Part shown: positions 8,968 to 19,780 of the stretch, one piece after another | How positions within the stretch are numbered: the stretch's first letter is position 1 | How the letters are laid out: every line of letters begins with the position of its first letter | DNA from: Rhynchopus sp. YZ270_cl-10 | Lineage: Eukaryota > Euglenozoa > Diplonemea > Diplonemida > Diplonemidae | Direction: 5' to 3' | Length of the DNA stretch: 64,000 nt | Assembly: GCA_964035575.1 (NCBI GenBank) | Contig: OZ037898.1 | Coordinates: 682,001 to 746,000 of the forward strand | Program-made: the position numbers and the translations under genes | The notes under the pieces: model-generated | Seen by the model: only the letters and a program-made list of their open reading frames with translations | Told to the model about the DNA's origin: nothing | The model's database searches: none

Positions 8968-11900
8968 ATGTCGACAAACAACTCGGATCAGAGCATAGCG
9001 AACTTGATGCACAGGTATGTCTTATTTTCGTTTTTACCCTTTTTTTCCCCTTCAACCATTCTCAAAATATGCGTCCAGTTTTTCCCTCTATCTCCGTTTT
9101 CGTTCCTTCGGGGGGGCTGTGTTGCACCCTTTATGTTCGCTAAACAGTAACATGAAACAATCTTTTTGCCCTGTTGTACCACCTCAAACCCACACCCCTT
9201 TGCACAGTATTGGGATATCGCATTTCATAAAGCTTCTCGCGGCAAACGGCGTCGATGATACTGACACGCTTGCATGCTTCACGACAGCAGAGCTCAAGGA
9301 GATGGGGATTCCGGTATGCATGTTTGTCAATGAAGAGTGCTCTCTGGGGTTCGTATAACCACGCGGAGAACCCTGCGTTTTGCACTTTCAACTTCTCTTT
9401 TTACCTTTGCAAAGAGCTCCACCGAGCTGCGTTTTAGCACATTTTCAACTACTATTTATCGTCCCCTTTCCAGAGGTTGTTCCTAGACAAGGATACAGTC
9501 TTACAGATGTCTTCGCGAAGATTTTTTTCTTTTTGTCAACTTTTCAGTTGTAAGTTTTTTTGATGATTTTTTTTGTATTTTTTTCTTCTTTCAGCGTCAT
9601 GGCGATCGGATAAAAATGCTTCTCGCTGCAAGGGAAGGGATCGCTGCTGTTCCGGCGCCTTCTAAAAAAGATGTGAAATCGTTTTTCGAGCGGGAGGAAA
9701 GTTTGTCTGAGTATTTGGATGCTGTGGTGCAGCAGGGGTTGGACTCTGTTGCGCTGCTGGGGATGGTGAGCGAGGGGGATATGGAGCCGGAGCTGGGGAT
9801 TAGCAAGGCAGGGCACCGCAAAAAGCTTTGGCTGCGAATGCAGGAGCACAACTCATCCCCGCAGAACAGCCCCCAGCATGGGGCTGCCGCGCAGGTCACT
9901 TCGCCGTCCAATAACTCCTCCAGCACCCCAGCCTCGTTTACTCGGCCGGTTCGGCCAACACATACACGTCTCAACCTCTCCACGATCAGTGACGATGATG
10001 TCACGCAGATCCACAACGCATCGACAGGGTCGAATGTATCCACCAACTCTATCTCCATGCTGCCGTCGTCTGTCTCCTCGGCACCGCTCCCATCGAGCAC
10101 GCAGGGCAGTGCGAAGGGCTGGAGTGTCTCCTCCTTCATGGACGTCCCCGAGCGTGCCTCGACACCAGGCTACAGCGGTGGGGTCGGCCGTCTCCTCTCC
10201 CCCGCAGAAGACACTGCACCAGGTGACGGCTTTGGCGTCTCATCTGCATCGCATCTGGCCATGCGTCGCGTCTCCCCCCGCCACTTCTCACGTACCAGTA
10301 CCTGCTCTACAGCGCCGAAGAAGTACAGCCTTGCAAACCGCGTCAACTCCCAGCCCGTAGGAAAGAGCCGTGCGAGCGGTGGAGATCTGAAGTACAGTGA
10401 CTTCAACGATAACACAGCCGAGCCCACCCCAGCCTCCGCACCCCCGCCAAAGAAGAACGACGATAAATTAAAAATCCTGAAGGTCTTCGAAAACGGCCGC
10501 ACCAAGGACGAAAGGGGGTGCATGCTGTCCAAGCATGTGACCATCCCTTACACCCCAAACATTGCGATGGAAACCATCTACAAGGTGATTACCCGCAACC
10601 TTGGCTGGCACAACTCCAACTGCAACATCTACCGACAGGGCGACGACACCGCGGGGGGTACCACGGTGGGCAACCTCTGGGCGTTCAACGGGAAGCCCCT
10701 CACCTGCTGGGAGGACCTTGTCAATGGGCAGTGGGTAGTTGCAGGGAGCGCGAACTCTGAGTTCATCAACATGCTTCCTTCTGAAGAGTCTACGGGCACA
10801 GCGCCACAGAAGAAAGAGGTGAAGAAGTCAGATGAGACGAAGTCACACAAAGACAAAGCCCCGCCGCAGAACGGCGGGACGAACATGAAGTCCTGGGCGG
10901 ACAGACTGTCGGACCCAAATTTTTTCACAGGGACACAACGGGAGAAACACAACTCTGTGTATCCTGCAAAGAAGGCAACACGGGGAACAGTCTTCACCAA
11001 CAAAACGGGAATGAAGAAGAGAATCCAGGAGGCACGCAACCCAAACAACGCGGCCTCTCCACGGGCCCACTCCGACCCTGCGTCTGGTGTCAAGGTGCTT
11101 GTCTCCTCGCCGCGTCCCCCTTCCCCTGCCCGTCGTGGCCCCACCGGCAAAGTCCTCTCCTCCACAACAGGCGGTATCCGCACCCAGCCACCGCTCACAG
11201 ACCGCCTCTCTGCCAGCGGGCCCACCAACGGGCACAACCCTGCGTCGCCGAAGCCGCTGGACACCTCGCCAATCCTCTCAGACTCCTTCGATGATTTGGA
11301 TGGGTTGGTGCCGAAGGATTTGGAATCTTCGAATCGGTATGCATTGCTACGATAACGGTGCTGTGTGCATTTTTTGTGATTTTTTTTTGACAAAAAAATA
11401 AATGAAATAAAACAGGTCGCGACTGATGGGATGGGAAAAGGGGCTCCTCTTAGGAAGGGGACAGTTCGGGATGGTGTACCAAGGGAAATTGAAGGATGGG
11501 ACAGAGACTGCGGTATGTTTCACAGATACTCACACAAAAAAAATAGCCTTCGGGCGACATTGAGTACAGATCCTGCACCAGCAGGTGATTGTCGACACAA
11601 CAAAAACACCCCCTCCCCAGGCGTTACTTACATTCGAACGAAACCATCAAACCTACTCAATATTCTTTGGGTCCTGGCTTCTTTTTACTGCAGATTCATT
11701 GTTTTGATCATTGTTATGGTGTAGTTGATACTGTAGGCCAATGGTTATGATGTCTGAGATACACTGATTCAGCAAACGTTATCTCTTTCCTTTCTTTTTT
11801 TCTTTTTTCTTCCCATAACCAACAAAACACCATCAGGTCAAAAACGTGTGTCTGGGTACTGGGTCTGACCCAGCGGAGTTGCGCCAGCTGTTCATGGAAA

Positions 11901-12941
11901 TTAGATTCATCCAAAAGCTCGACCACCCGCACATCGTGAAGTACTACGGCTGTCTCTACGACGATGCAGAGGGGCAGGTCCAGATCTTCCTCCAGCTCAT
12001 GACCGGGGGCTCGCTTGCGTCTCTCATCATCAAGCACAAAGGCAATGTCCCGCTCGACCTTGTCAAAAAGTACACCCGCCAGCTTCTCCAGGGGCTTGAA
12101 TACCTGCATGCGAGGAAGGTTGTGCACAGAGGTATGCATTCCTTCTAAGGAGGTTTTTCACCGCTTTTGGGCATTTTTTTCAGGATTTATCAATTTTTGG
12201 TAGCAACACAAAAAAATAAAAACAACACCAACAACAACACAGATGTCAAGGGTGCGAACGTTCTTATCCACAACGGCGACTGCGCGCTGGCAGACTTCGG
12301 AACCTCGAAGGCCATCGACGACATGCTGAGCAAAACGAACGGCTGCACAACAATGGTGGGCACACCGTACTGGATGGCGCCCGAGGTCATCACTGCGTGC
12401 GATGACGGTGCGTACGACACGAAGGTCGACGTGTGGAGTGTCGGCTGCACCATCGTCGAGATGGTGACCGGCAACCCCCCGTGGTCCGGCCTGCACGAGA
12501 ACATGTGGGCCGCCATCTTCCACATCGCACAGTCCAGCGAGCCGCCACCACTGCCAGCCGACCTCCCCGACGAAATCAAATGCTTCTTGAATAAGGTATG
12601 CCGCAGAAGAAAGTAAAGAGCTGAAAAAGTTGTTTCTACGAGGGCTGAGGGTGGTCTGTCAACTCTATTTTGCTACGCTTCTCTTCTGTTCTCAATATTT
12701 ATTCACTTAATATGTGTGCACGAGAGTCACATTCATAAGGTTTTTTGACACTCTACATTTAAACTACCGCTCATGCTACCCTTTTGATGAGCAGATGAAC
12801 ACAACCGAGCTGCGTTTTTAGCACTATTCAACTACTCTTTACACCTTTTTCTTTCTCCTTCCTACACAGACATTCGAGCGACTACCCGCTCAGCGTCCTA
12901 CTTGCACCCAGCTTCTGGCAGACCCATGGATTAAACAGTAA
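8968..12941 (+). CDS. Tandem-SAM, doublecortin-like, MAP3K/STE11-type protein kinase (seven exons)
   Basis: Exons are 8968-9014, 9208-9313, 9595-11336, 11416-11512, 11837-12131, 12243-12595 and 12870-12941. All phases join, giving 903 residues. Residues 17-66 form a SAM domain (LLAANGVDD ... LKEMGIPRHGDRIKML) and 75-136 a second one (SLSEYLDAV ... LGISKAGHRKKLWLRM). After a Ser/Pro-rich linker, about 343-443 resembles a doublecortin domain (KVFENGR, CWEDLVNGQWVVAGSANSEF given in part). The kinase starts near 632: glycine loop GRGQFGMVYQG, Lys666 in AVKNV, HRDVKGAN (Asp763), DFGTSK (Asp780), GTPYWMAPEV, and a final RPTCTQLLADPWI. The motifs match STE11/MEKK-type MAP3Ks, where SAM domains mediate scaffold binding; DCX domains bind microtubules. 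All catalytic residues are present. The last three codons follow the usual alpha-I region, so the kinase is C-terminal. Introns carry stem-loops of families B (9337), E (11547) and A (12711). Confidence 0.88.
9337..9395 (+). repeat. Stem-loop family B (two hairpins)
   Basis: Hairpin 1 is CTCTGGGGTTCG/AACC..GGAG; then CCTGCGTTTTGCACTTTCAA with the family tail CAACTTCTCTTT. In intron 2 of the SAM/DCX kinase gene; a partial second copy follows at 9412-9455. Confidence 0.65.
11547..11605 (+). repeat. Stem-loop family E
   Basis: Outer stem CGACA/TGTCG, conserved TTGAGTACAGATC, inner stem CCTGC/GCAGG with loop ACCA, then GTGATTGTCGACACAACAAA. In intron 4 of the kinase gene. Confidence 0.82.
12711..12737 (+). 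repeat. Stem-loop family A2
   Basis: TATGTGTGC, loop ACGAGAG, then TCACATTCATAAGG. In intron 6 of the kinase gene; a partial family-B unit follows at 12795-12835. Confidence 0.7.
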
Positions 12942-12956
12942 ATCGTACAGCAAACC

Positions 12957-12982
12957 CCGTGTATCATTGCACTGATACACGG
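12957..12982 (+). other. Perfect 10-bp hairpin just 3' of the kinase stop codon
   Basis: CCGTGTATCA and TGATACACGG flank a 6-base loop, starting 16 bases after the stop codon. It would form a strong hairpin in the 3' UTR. A role in 3'-end formation or stability is only a guess. Confidence 0.6.
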
Positions 12983-13195
12983 ATGGGGGTGGGGATGAAC
13001 GGGCGTCCCCACAAAACGTAAGGGGGGGGGAAAGGGGGAGTGGGGTGGGTACTTGTATTGGGCTGGGCCTGTGGTGTCGGGTTACCTAACTTTTTCTTAT
13101 GTTCATTTTTTTTTTTAAACTGCCTGAAGGCAAGTAGAGATTTGTGGCAGCTACACCATGTTTCCACATTTTTTATTTTATTTTTTTATGTTTCA

Positions 13196-13262
13196 CTCCG
13201 GGGGTTCGATAACCCGTGGAGTGTCAGTGCCTGCGTCCCAGAGGCGTTTTGCACTATCAACT
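13196..13262 (+). repeat. Stem-loop family B (two hairpins)
   Basis: Hairpin 1: CTCC/GGAG and GGGTT/AACCC around CGAT. Hairpin 2: AGTGC/GCACT enclosing CTGCGTCCCAGAGGCG. Tail ATCAACTTCACTTTT. Confidence 0.8.
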
Positions 13263-13343
13263 TCACTTTTATTTTATTTTCAACAAATATGGTTTGCCAA
13301 CGATCGTACGAAAACGGCAGTCGCTTAAAAAAAACGTTTGGTA

Positions 13344-13398
13344 TAGTGGGAGCTCATCCTCGGGGGTGTCTACACTAACACAGCCAAGATTTCAAAAA
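13344..13398 (+). repeat. Stem-loop family C
   Basis: TAGTG/CACTA outer stem with GAGCTCATCCTCGGGGGTGT inside, then ACAGCCAAGATTTCAAAAAA. Confidence 0.7.
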
Positions 13399-13502
13399 AT
13401 GAGATCGCAGTTTTTATTTTTTGTGTGATTTTTTGTAGTTTCCGTAAGATCTGAGGTAAACCATGAAGAAAACAAAACAAAACAAAACAAAAATCCTGTT
13501 AC

Positions 13503-13562
13503 AGGTTACATTGAGTACTGAACCACCTTTTTTGGCGGGGGGTGATTGCCGAGACAACAAAG
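13503..13562 (+). repeat. Stem-loop family E
   Basis: ACATTGAGTACTGAACCACC ... GGGTGATTGCCGAGACAACA. The conserved framework is kept and the inner stem differs. Confidence 0.72.
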
Positions 13563-13787
13563 GAACGACAATCCCTCTTCAGCTCCCCCCCCCCCCCCCC
13601 CCCCATTTTTTCCTTACATCCCAACCACCCTCCCCGTCCACCTTCCTTATGAGTGGTTAACCATGTCCCATTTGCACAGGGGAGGTATTTTTTTTTTTTT
13701 TGCCTCCCCTTATCCAGTCAATGTATTTTTTTTTTTTGACTGCCTTTTTTCTTTTGAATGTAGTCAACACATTTCGTCGACCTGTTG

Positions 13788-13826
13788 TAAGGTGACTAAG
13801 CAAAACAAAGGAGCTTAGATTCAGCC
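13788..13826 (+). repeat. Stem-loop family A1, decayed
   Basis: TAAGGTGACTAAGC, altered loop AAAACAAAGGA, GCTTAGATTCA. Confidence 0.6.
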
Positions 13827-14047
13827 AACTCTCTCTCTTTTTTTTCTCTTTTTTTTTCTTGCAAAAGCTTCCCTCTTCCCCTCGAAAAACTTTGTTCACA
13901 ACACAACAAAGGGTTCCCGCCTATTTTGGCGGCATACTCACCCGCGCTCCCCCCCTTTTTTATTTACTCCCACTCCCGTAGGCTCGACGAGTATTATTTT
14001 GATGCGCACGTGATGCAGTCATTTGCAACATTTTTTTTTTAAACAAA

Positions 14048-14084
14048 ATGGTGACTAAGCAACAAGAGGCTTAGGTTCATCTTA
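14048..14084 (+). repeat. Stem-loop family A1
   Basis: ATGGTGACTAAGC, loop AACAAGAG, GCTTAGGTTCATCTTAC. Confidence 0.78.
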
Positions 14085-14848
14085 CAAAAACACCCCCCCC
14101 CCCCCCCCCTTTTAAAGAAACAACAGGGCACATGAGTGGACGTTCTTTTCCCCCCCTCCAGTTCTTCGTCCTTTTCAGTTAAATAGGTTATGGCATTTTT
14201 TCTCTTTTCAACTTTAAAAAAAAACAGCTGTGTCACAGAAACATGTAGATAGGTCATGGCTGTCGCCGCTATTCACCCCTCGAAATCTTTAATAGATAGC
14301 ACTTTGTGGAAAAAGATGTGTGTAGGAGGCGAGGTGGACACATCTTTCAAGTTTTCTTTAAGTTTTGCCTGAATTACTTGAAGATATGTGTTTTGTGTAT
14401 GTGTGTGTCAATGTGCACGGTATGCACGTTCATCTTACAAATTTTCTTTTTTTTTTCTTACGCACCCCCCCCCCCTCTTCCCCTTCCCCGAATTCAGTTC
14501 TCCTCTCTCGGTGTGGCTTAACGGTCGTAAGGGCTTTGGTTCACCTAACCGTTTTAGAATATGTGTTTGATAACTATATGGGGAAATTCTTGCACAGAAT
14601 ATAGCCCCATTGTGTGTGTGTGTGTGTGTGTGCAACGAGAAGCACATCTTTCACGTTTTCTTTTTTTCCCCCTCTTTTTACGGGGTACAACATGCAATAT
14701 CTCCCAAAAAAAAAAAGCTGCCCCTTTTTTTCGGTTTCAAACAGTTTTTTTTTCCTTTTTTGTTTTCAGTCTTGCAACGTAGCGGCTTGGTTTAAATAGA
14801 AAAAAAAAAAGGAAGGGAACAGTGTTGTTATGCCTCGCGATGCAATGT

Positions 14849-14919
14849 GTGGTGTAGCTGAAAAGGGGGGTGCTATTTTTCTGCTACTTTCTGCTATTTT
14901 GGGGTCGTCAGCCACACCA
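14849..14919 (+). repeat. Hairpin family H, copy 2
   Basis: Matches 2880-2948 in order and orientation, with shared GGGTGCTATT, TTTCTGCTATTTTGGGGTCG and a terminal GCCACACCA. Confidence 0.75.
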
Positions 14920-15585
14920 TAATGTGTGCTTTTTTTGTTACATCATTTCCTCTCTCTCTGTGATGTAAATAGTTTGGGTCGATGGAAGTGGGGGGATGAG
15001 GTTCTAAGGGGAGCGATTATCCTCCTAATGAGGTGGATCACGTGGCCATGAAATAATTCATGCAGCCTCCAACAGATAGACATTTGAGAGAACTCGCTTT
15101 TAAGGTGACTAATCAGAGCCTGGTATCATATTACAAACATTATGTTTCCCCCGCCCGCGGAGTGTCAGTGCTTGCGTCTCGGCGTTTGTACTATCAATTT
15201 CACATTTTTTTTGTTTTTGTTTTTGTGACCGGAATGGGGTGTTTTTTTGTATGGTTTATCTCGTAATATTCTCACTGGTGCCTATGTTACAGTAGTCCAA
15301 ATCGCATTGGTCGTCGAAATAAGTTTGGTGAATTTGATAGGATTTTTGAGGTAATTTATCCACTTTTTTTGGATGCCAACATATTTGGGCTACTATAATA
15401 TGGGGAAAATGCGCCATGCGTGATAAACCATCTCCAAAGACAGTTCATGCCAATATCCAAGACTTCGCACGGAAAAGGGAGGACAAAAGGTGTGGACTTC
15501 TTGAAATGTGTTTATTCATTTAAAACCAGGCACATTATTTTTGTGTGTGTTTTTTTAAAAGGGAATCTGTGCAGACGCCTTAAGT

Positions 15586-15624
15586 TAGTGACTAAGCACA
15601 GAGAGGCTTAGGTTCACCCTAATA
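15586..15624 (+). repeat. Stem-loop family A1
   Basis: TAGTGACTAAGC, loop ACAGAGAG, GCTTAGGTTCACCCTA. Followed by T-rich sequence. Confidence 0.75.
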
Positions 15625-15953
15625 ATTTTTTTTTTCTTTACTTTTTTTTTTGCAGTGGTTCCCCTCAGGTACATCTCCCTCTTTTTTTAATTTTTTGTTT
15701 TGGTTTCTATTTTATTTTTTTTTTTTGCGAGTCCCCCCCTCCTTCCCCTTCCCCCCCTTCCCCCCCTTCCCCCCTTCCCCTTCCCCCTCTTCACAAAAAA
15801 CGTGAAGAGGGGATGGGTTTCCCCCCCCTCTCCCTCAACGAATGGTTCATGAGACTTGCAGGCAGCATTCTGCGGGTCTGCTAGTGTGTCACTGCCTATA
15901 TAGGTTCCTTTGCAGGAAGACGGTGCTTCTACTATTACTGTACCTTTTTGACC

Positions 15954-15992
15954 TAAGGTGACCAAGCACCTGAGAGGCTTAGGATCATCTCA
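15954..15992 (+). repeat. Stem-loop family A1
   Basis: TAAGGTGACCAAGC, loop ACCTGAGAG, GCTTAGGATCATCTCA. Confidence 0.78.
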
Positions 15993-16127
15993 TCAAGATT
16001 TGAGTTTTTTTTTTTTTGTTCCAATCTGCCCAAAAAAAAAAACACCCTTCGTAAAATAGGGGATGTGGGAGTGTTCGGCGCGAAGCAAAAAAAAAAAAAA
16101 AAAAGAGGGGGGGAAAAAAATGTAGTG

Positions 16128-16206
16128 AGGCTTCGGCCAACATTGAGTACAGACCCGGATTCTCCCACCTGGTGGGATTACTCGGAGATTGTGGAGACAA
16201 CAAAAA
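16128..16206 (+). repeat. Stem-loop family E, long inner stem
   Basis: GGCTTCGGCCAACATTGAGT then ACAGACC, an inner hairpin CCCACC/GGTGGG with surrounding pairs, then GATTGTGGAGACAACAAAAA. A C element starts at once (16209). Confidence 0.75.
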
Positions 16207-16208
16207 TG

Positions 16209-16255
16209 TAGTGGAGCTCATCCTCGGGTGTCTGTACTAATCCAAGTTTTCAAAG
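16209..16255 (+). repeat. Stem-loop family C
   Basis: TAGTGGAGCTCATCCTCGGG, TGTCTGTACTAATCC, AAGTTTTCAAAG. Directly follows an E element. Confidence 0.7.
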
Positions 16256-16410
16256 AAAAAGAAGAAAAATAAGAAGATCTAACCCAAATTAAGGGGTGGT
16301 ATTGGATCTGAAAGCTTGAAAATGAACAGATGTGGGGGGTGGTTTGAGCTTGCCAGGGTTAGGTGATGTGAGTGTACAGCAAGGCAAGAGACAACTGCAC
16401 TACTCCAATT

Positions 16411-16557
16411 GAAAAAGAAGAAGAAGAAGAAGAAGAAGAAGAAGAAGAAGAAGAAGAAGAAGAAGAAGAAGAAGAAGAAGAAGAAGAAGAAGAAGAAGAA
16501 GAAGAAGAAGAAGAAGAAGAAGAAGAAGAAGAAGAAGAAGAAGAAGAAGAAGAAGAG
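16411..16557 (+). repeat. (GAA)n microsatellite, about 147 bp
   Basis: Near-perfect GAA triplets on the + strand. Apparent ORFs in all frames (poly-Glu, poly-Lys, poly-Ser on the other strand) are by-products of the repeat. Confidence 0.97.
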
Positions 16558-16858
16558 GAGTCTTTACAAGATAAAGACGAGTATACAAGTAAACTAAAAA
16601 AGGGGGGCGGGGGGAGATTCTTTTTTCCGTAGATGAGGAGAGGAGTACGTACAGAGGGCGATACTGGGGAAGCAAAAGACAAAATTCTGATTCGTGAATG
16701 TGTGTTTGTGTGTTTTGTGTGTTTTGGGTTCCCCATCGATCCTCGTTCCAACCTTACTAACCGTAAGTGGTAAGCCCATGAGGGGCATGCTGCATTAGTC
16801 ATTCTATATCTTGAAAGACTCCTGAGTCGAAGCAAAGCTTCTTAAACAAGTTTACTGT

Positions 16859-17366
16859 AGAAGAAGAAGAAGAAGAAGAAGAAGAAGAAGAAGAAGAAGA
16901 AGAAGAAGAAGAAGAAGAAGAAGAAGAAGAAGAAGAAGAAGAAGAAGAAGAAGAAGAAGAAGAAGAAGAAGAAGAAGAAGAAGAAGAAGAAGAAGAAGAA
17001 GAAGAAGAAGAAGAAGAAGAAGAAGAAGAAGAAGAAGAAGAAGAAGAAGAAGAAGAAGAAGAAGAAGAAGAAGAAGAAGAAGAAGAAGAAGAAGAAGAAG
17101 AAGAAGAAGAAGAAGAAGAAGAAGAAGAAGAAGAAGAAGAAGAAGAAGAAGAAGAAGAAGAAGAAGAAGAAGAAGAAGAAGAAGAAGAAGAAGAAGAAGA
17201 AGAAGAAGAAGAAGAAGAAGAAGAAGAAGAAGAAGAAGAAGAAGAAGAAGAAGAAGAAGAAGAAGAAGAAGAAGAAGAAGAAGAAGAAGAAGAAGAAGAA
17301 GAAGAAGAAGAAGAAGAAGAAGAAGAAGAAGAAGAAGAAGAAGAAGAAGAAGAAGAAGAAGAAGAA
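16859..17366 (+). repeat. (GAA)n microsatellite, about 0.5 kb
   Basis: An uninterrupted GAA array of roughly 169 units with purines only on the + strand. It is in the same strand sense as the shorter array 300 bp upstream. Arrays of this length can form triplex DNA. Confidence 0.97.
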
Positions 17367-18144
17367 AAACGGGTTAAGGGTTCAGTGTGGCGAACTGTGC
17401 CAATTCTGAAAACCCCCCCTGTAACGATTTTTTTTTTTTTTTGAAATATTGCAAAAAACAGCAACCACTTCGAATTAAATTTTACCCCCCTTTTTTTGTG
17501 GTGTGTGTGTATGTAACTGAAGACACGCACTTCACTCCATCATTCATATATTTTTTGTACTTTTTTATTATAAAAAAAACTCCCCTCAATGGGATGAAAA
17601 AAGGTTTAATTCTGTTCTTAGTGCCTGCGTCTGCCGGATTGTCGGCTAAGCGATTACTTTCAGCTTCTTTTCTGTCTCACACTTTTTTTTTTTTTGCTCT
17701 AGGTTCAGCGTACTTATCCTTGGCATTTTCTGTCCAAAAAGAAACCCTACACAGGCATATACAAAGGCGTTCCTCCACCCCCTTCCTCAGAATTTTAGTT
17801 TCTTTTCCCCTGACGTTCCCTAATTTTTTTTTTATATTACTGTTGCCAGTGTTTTTTCTAGGATTTGGAGGTTTTGGCTGACGGGGGTGCACAGGGCAAA
17901 AAAGTGCGTATATTTTTTTCCCCGCGGTTGACCATGCAACAGGGGATTAAAAAGGTTTTGGGGGTTTTCGCTGAAACTCGGTCAAAACTCGGTCGAACCC
18001 GGGTCCCCAACCCAGCTCAAGTTGGGGGCCTCCGGCGGAATATGGGAATTCCTCAGTTATCCAACTGCGGAGTTCGACACTTCATTGATATTTGCACTAG
18101 ACACACGCGGTGCACGAAGTACCAGTAACCTCAGAACATTTACA

Positions 18145-18330
18145 AAAGAAACGGCGGTCATGGCACCCAAAGGTTCCTGGCGAAGCCACGGTACGCAACA
18201 TTTCTAAGAAATGATGACATAAAATGGCACTTTCGTTGGTAATTATCTAAAATGAAAGTTTCTGGCGAAGCCACGGTACGCAACGTTTCAAAAAATTGCG
18301 CTTAAAATTGCACATTTTTACTGCCAAACA
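18145..18330 (+). repeat. Interspersed repeat R, isolated copy
   Basis: Contains two tandem half-units, each with GGCGAAGCCACGGTACGCAA, followed by related AT-rich spacers. The same sequence occurs at about 33150-33290 and 33325-33545, and inverted at 34890-35170, inside the CAGGG-ended element. It is probably a remnant of a related element. Confidence 0.85.
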
Positions 18331-18631
18331 GAGAAGAGCTATACTTCCAGCACCTGGGACGCAAAACAGTTATGTTTGCAGCTATGGAAACGCCGACTCC
18401 TTACTTCCTGGTGAGGCTCGCGAGAGCATGATGGGGAAGGTGAAGGGGGGCAGAGTGGTAGGGGGGTGGGTCCCCCACCCCCGACCACTCTGCCCAGGGG
18501 GTGCGTGCACCCCCTAGGGGGTGCGCGCACCCCCTCGAAATCTCAAAAAAGTCTGATGGGGGTGCGCGCGCACCCCCGCACCCCCTCCAGAAAAAACACT
18601 GCTATTGCTTCTCACTTTCTTTAAAAAAGTT

Positions 18632-18690
18632 TGACAGTGGAGTTTGCAGAGGTTGGCAACTACACTATTTCAACAATTTTTCAAAAAAAA
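18632..18690 (+). repeat. Stem-loop family C/D
   Basis: AGTGGAGTTTGC/GGCAACTACACT stem with loop AGAGGTT, then ATTTCAACAATTTTTC and an A run. Confidence 0.75.
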
Positions 18691-18717
18691 AAAAAAAAAA
18701 AAAAAAAAAACCATCCC

Positions 18718-18757
18718 CCGAGGTGACGAAGTACGCGAGGCTAAGGCTTATCTTACC
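18718..18757 (+). repeat. Stem-loop family A1, divergent
   Basis: GAGGTGACGAAGTACGCGAG then GCTAAGGCTTATCTTACC. Confidence 0.65.
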
Positions 18758-18794
18758 AAACCTTTCTTCTATCGCAATAAAAAAAAAAAAGGGA

Positions 18795-18860
18795 AAGGGT
18801 GCATTGTGTTGACCCTCTCAAATACTTTCAATTCTGTGAACTGAAAGTATAATGAATCTA
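18795..18860 (+). repeat. Stem-loop family F
   Basis: GGGTGCATTGTGTTGACCCTC hairpin (GGGT/ACCC), then ATACTTTCA/TGAAAGTAT stem and ATGAATCTAAT. Nearly identical to 37918-37982. Confidence 0.82.
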
Positions 18861-19700
18861 ATTCTATTGCGTGTATTTTGTGTGTTTCCCCCCCCCCCCC
18901 TTCTTGGAGCGGGGTGCCCCTCTAACAGGGTCGCTCGCTATCTCGAGAAAAGACAAAAAAAAAAATTGTCGACATAACAAAAAGCAGTAATTCGCTTAGC
19001 AGGAAAAAAGAGAAGGAAAAAAAGGCAGGGGGTATGTGTGTGTGTGTGTGATCTGACTAGAGTTTCGTTGCGTTTGCTTTATTCCAAACTCTCTCCGATT
19101 CTCAGAGGGGGCGGGGGGAGGGGGGAACGTCAGAGTGGCTGCTGAAAGGGGTTCTGTACGCGAGAGTGGCACACTTTAACTTGCCAATGGTTTCTTTCTC
19201 TCCCTCTTTTAGCACTTTAAACCCCCGCCAAGTGTCTGGATGCAGCCCATTGCAAACAGTACACCAACGTTTTTTTTAGTTTTTTTTAATTTTTTTTTTG
19301 CGTCGTCCCTTGCATCCGCCGTGAAGTCTGCACATAATCAAATTCATTCTTTTGTTTTTCTAGGTGACTAAGTGGCTTACTAAGGGTTCCATACAAAATC
19401 CTCACAATTGAGTGCAAACACAGCAACAAAAAATAGGGGAGTACTTTACCATTTTGTGACAACTGTAGATGTCCAAACCAATTCGTTATTTTTTTTTTCT
19501 TTCAAAGATTTCTTCGAGGGGGGAAAAGAACCCCCATTTCCTTTTAAAAAAAACACCACAGATATCACGGATATCTGGCTTTCCTCGTGGAGCTACCACA
19601 GCAACGAGGAAAGTTCCCCAAGTTTAAAAAAAAAAATACTTTGGAACCTCTCATTTACTTGTGAGTACAGCAAAAAAGGGGGGGGAAAAAAACAATGGAC

Positions 19701-19772
19701 TGTGGAGATTTGCACAACTGTGGCGACACAACCGAGGCAACTACACTGCTCCAACAATTTTATCAAAAAAAA
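19701..19772 (+). repeat. Stem-loop family D
   Basis: GTGGAGATTTGC/GGCAACTACAC outer stem, CAACTGTGGCGACACAACCG inside, then CTCCAACAATTTTATC and an A run. Abuts the 19781 mobile element. Confidence 0.8.
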
Positions 19773-19780
19773 AAAAAAAA

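Noticed and set aside
16372-17530. Long poly-Ser, poly-Glu, poly-Lys and poly-Leu frames
   Set aside because: They are translations of GAA microsatellites in different frames, with no flanking coding sequence.
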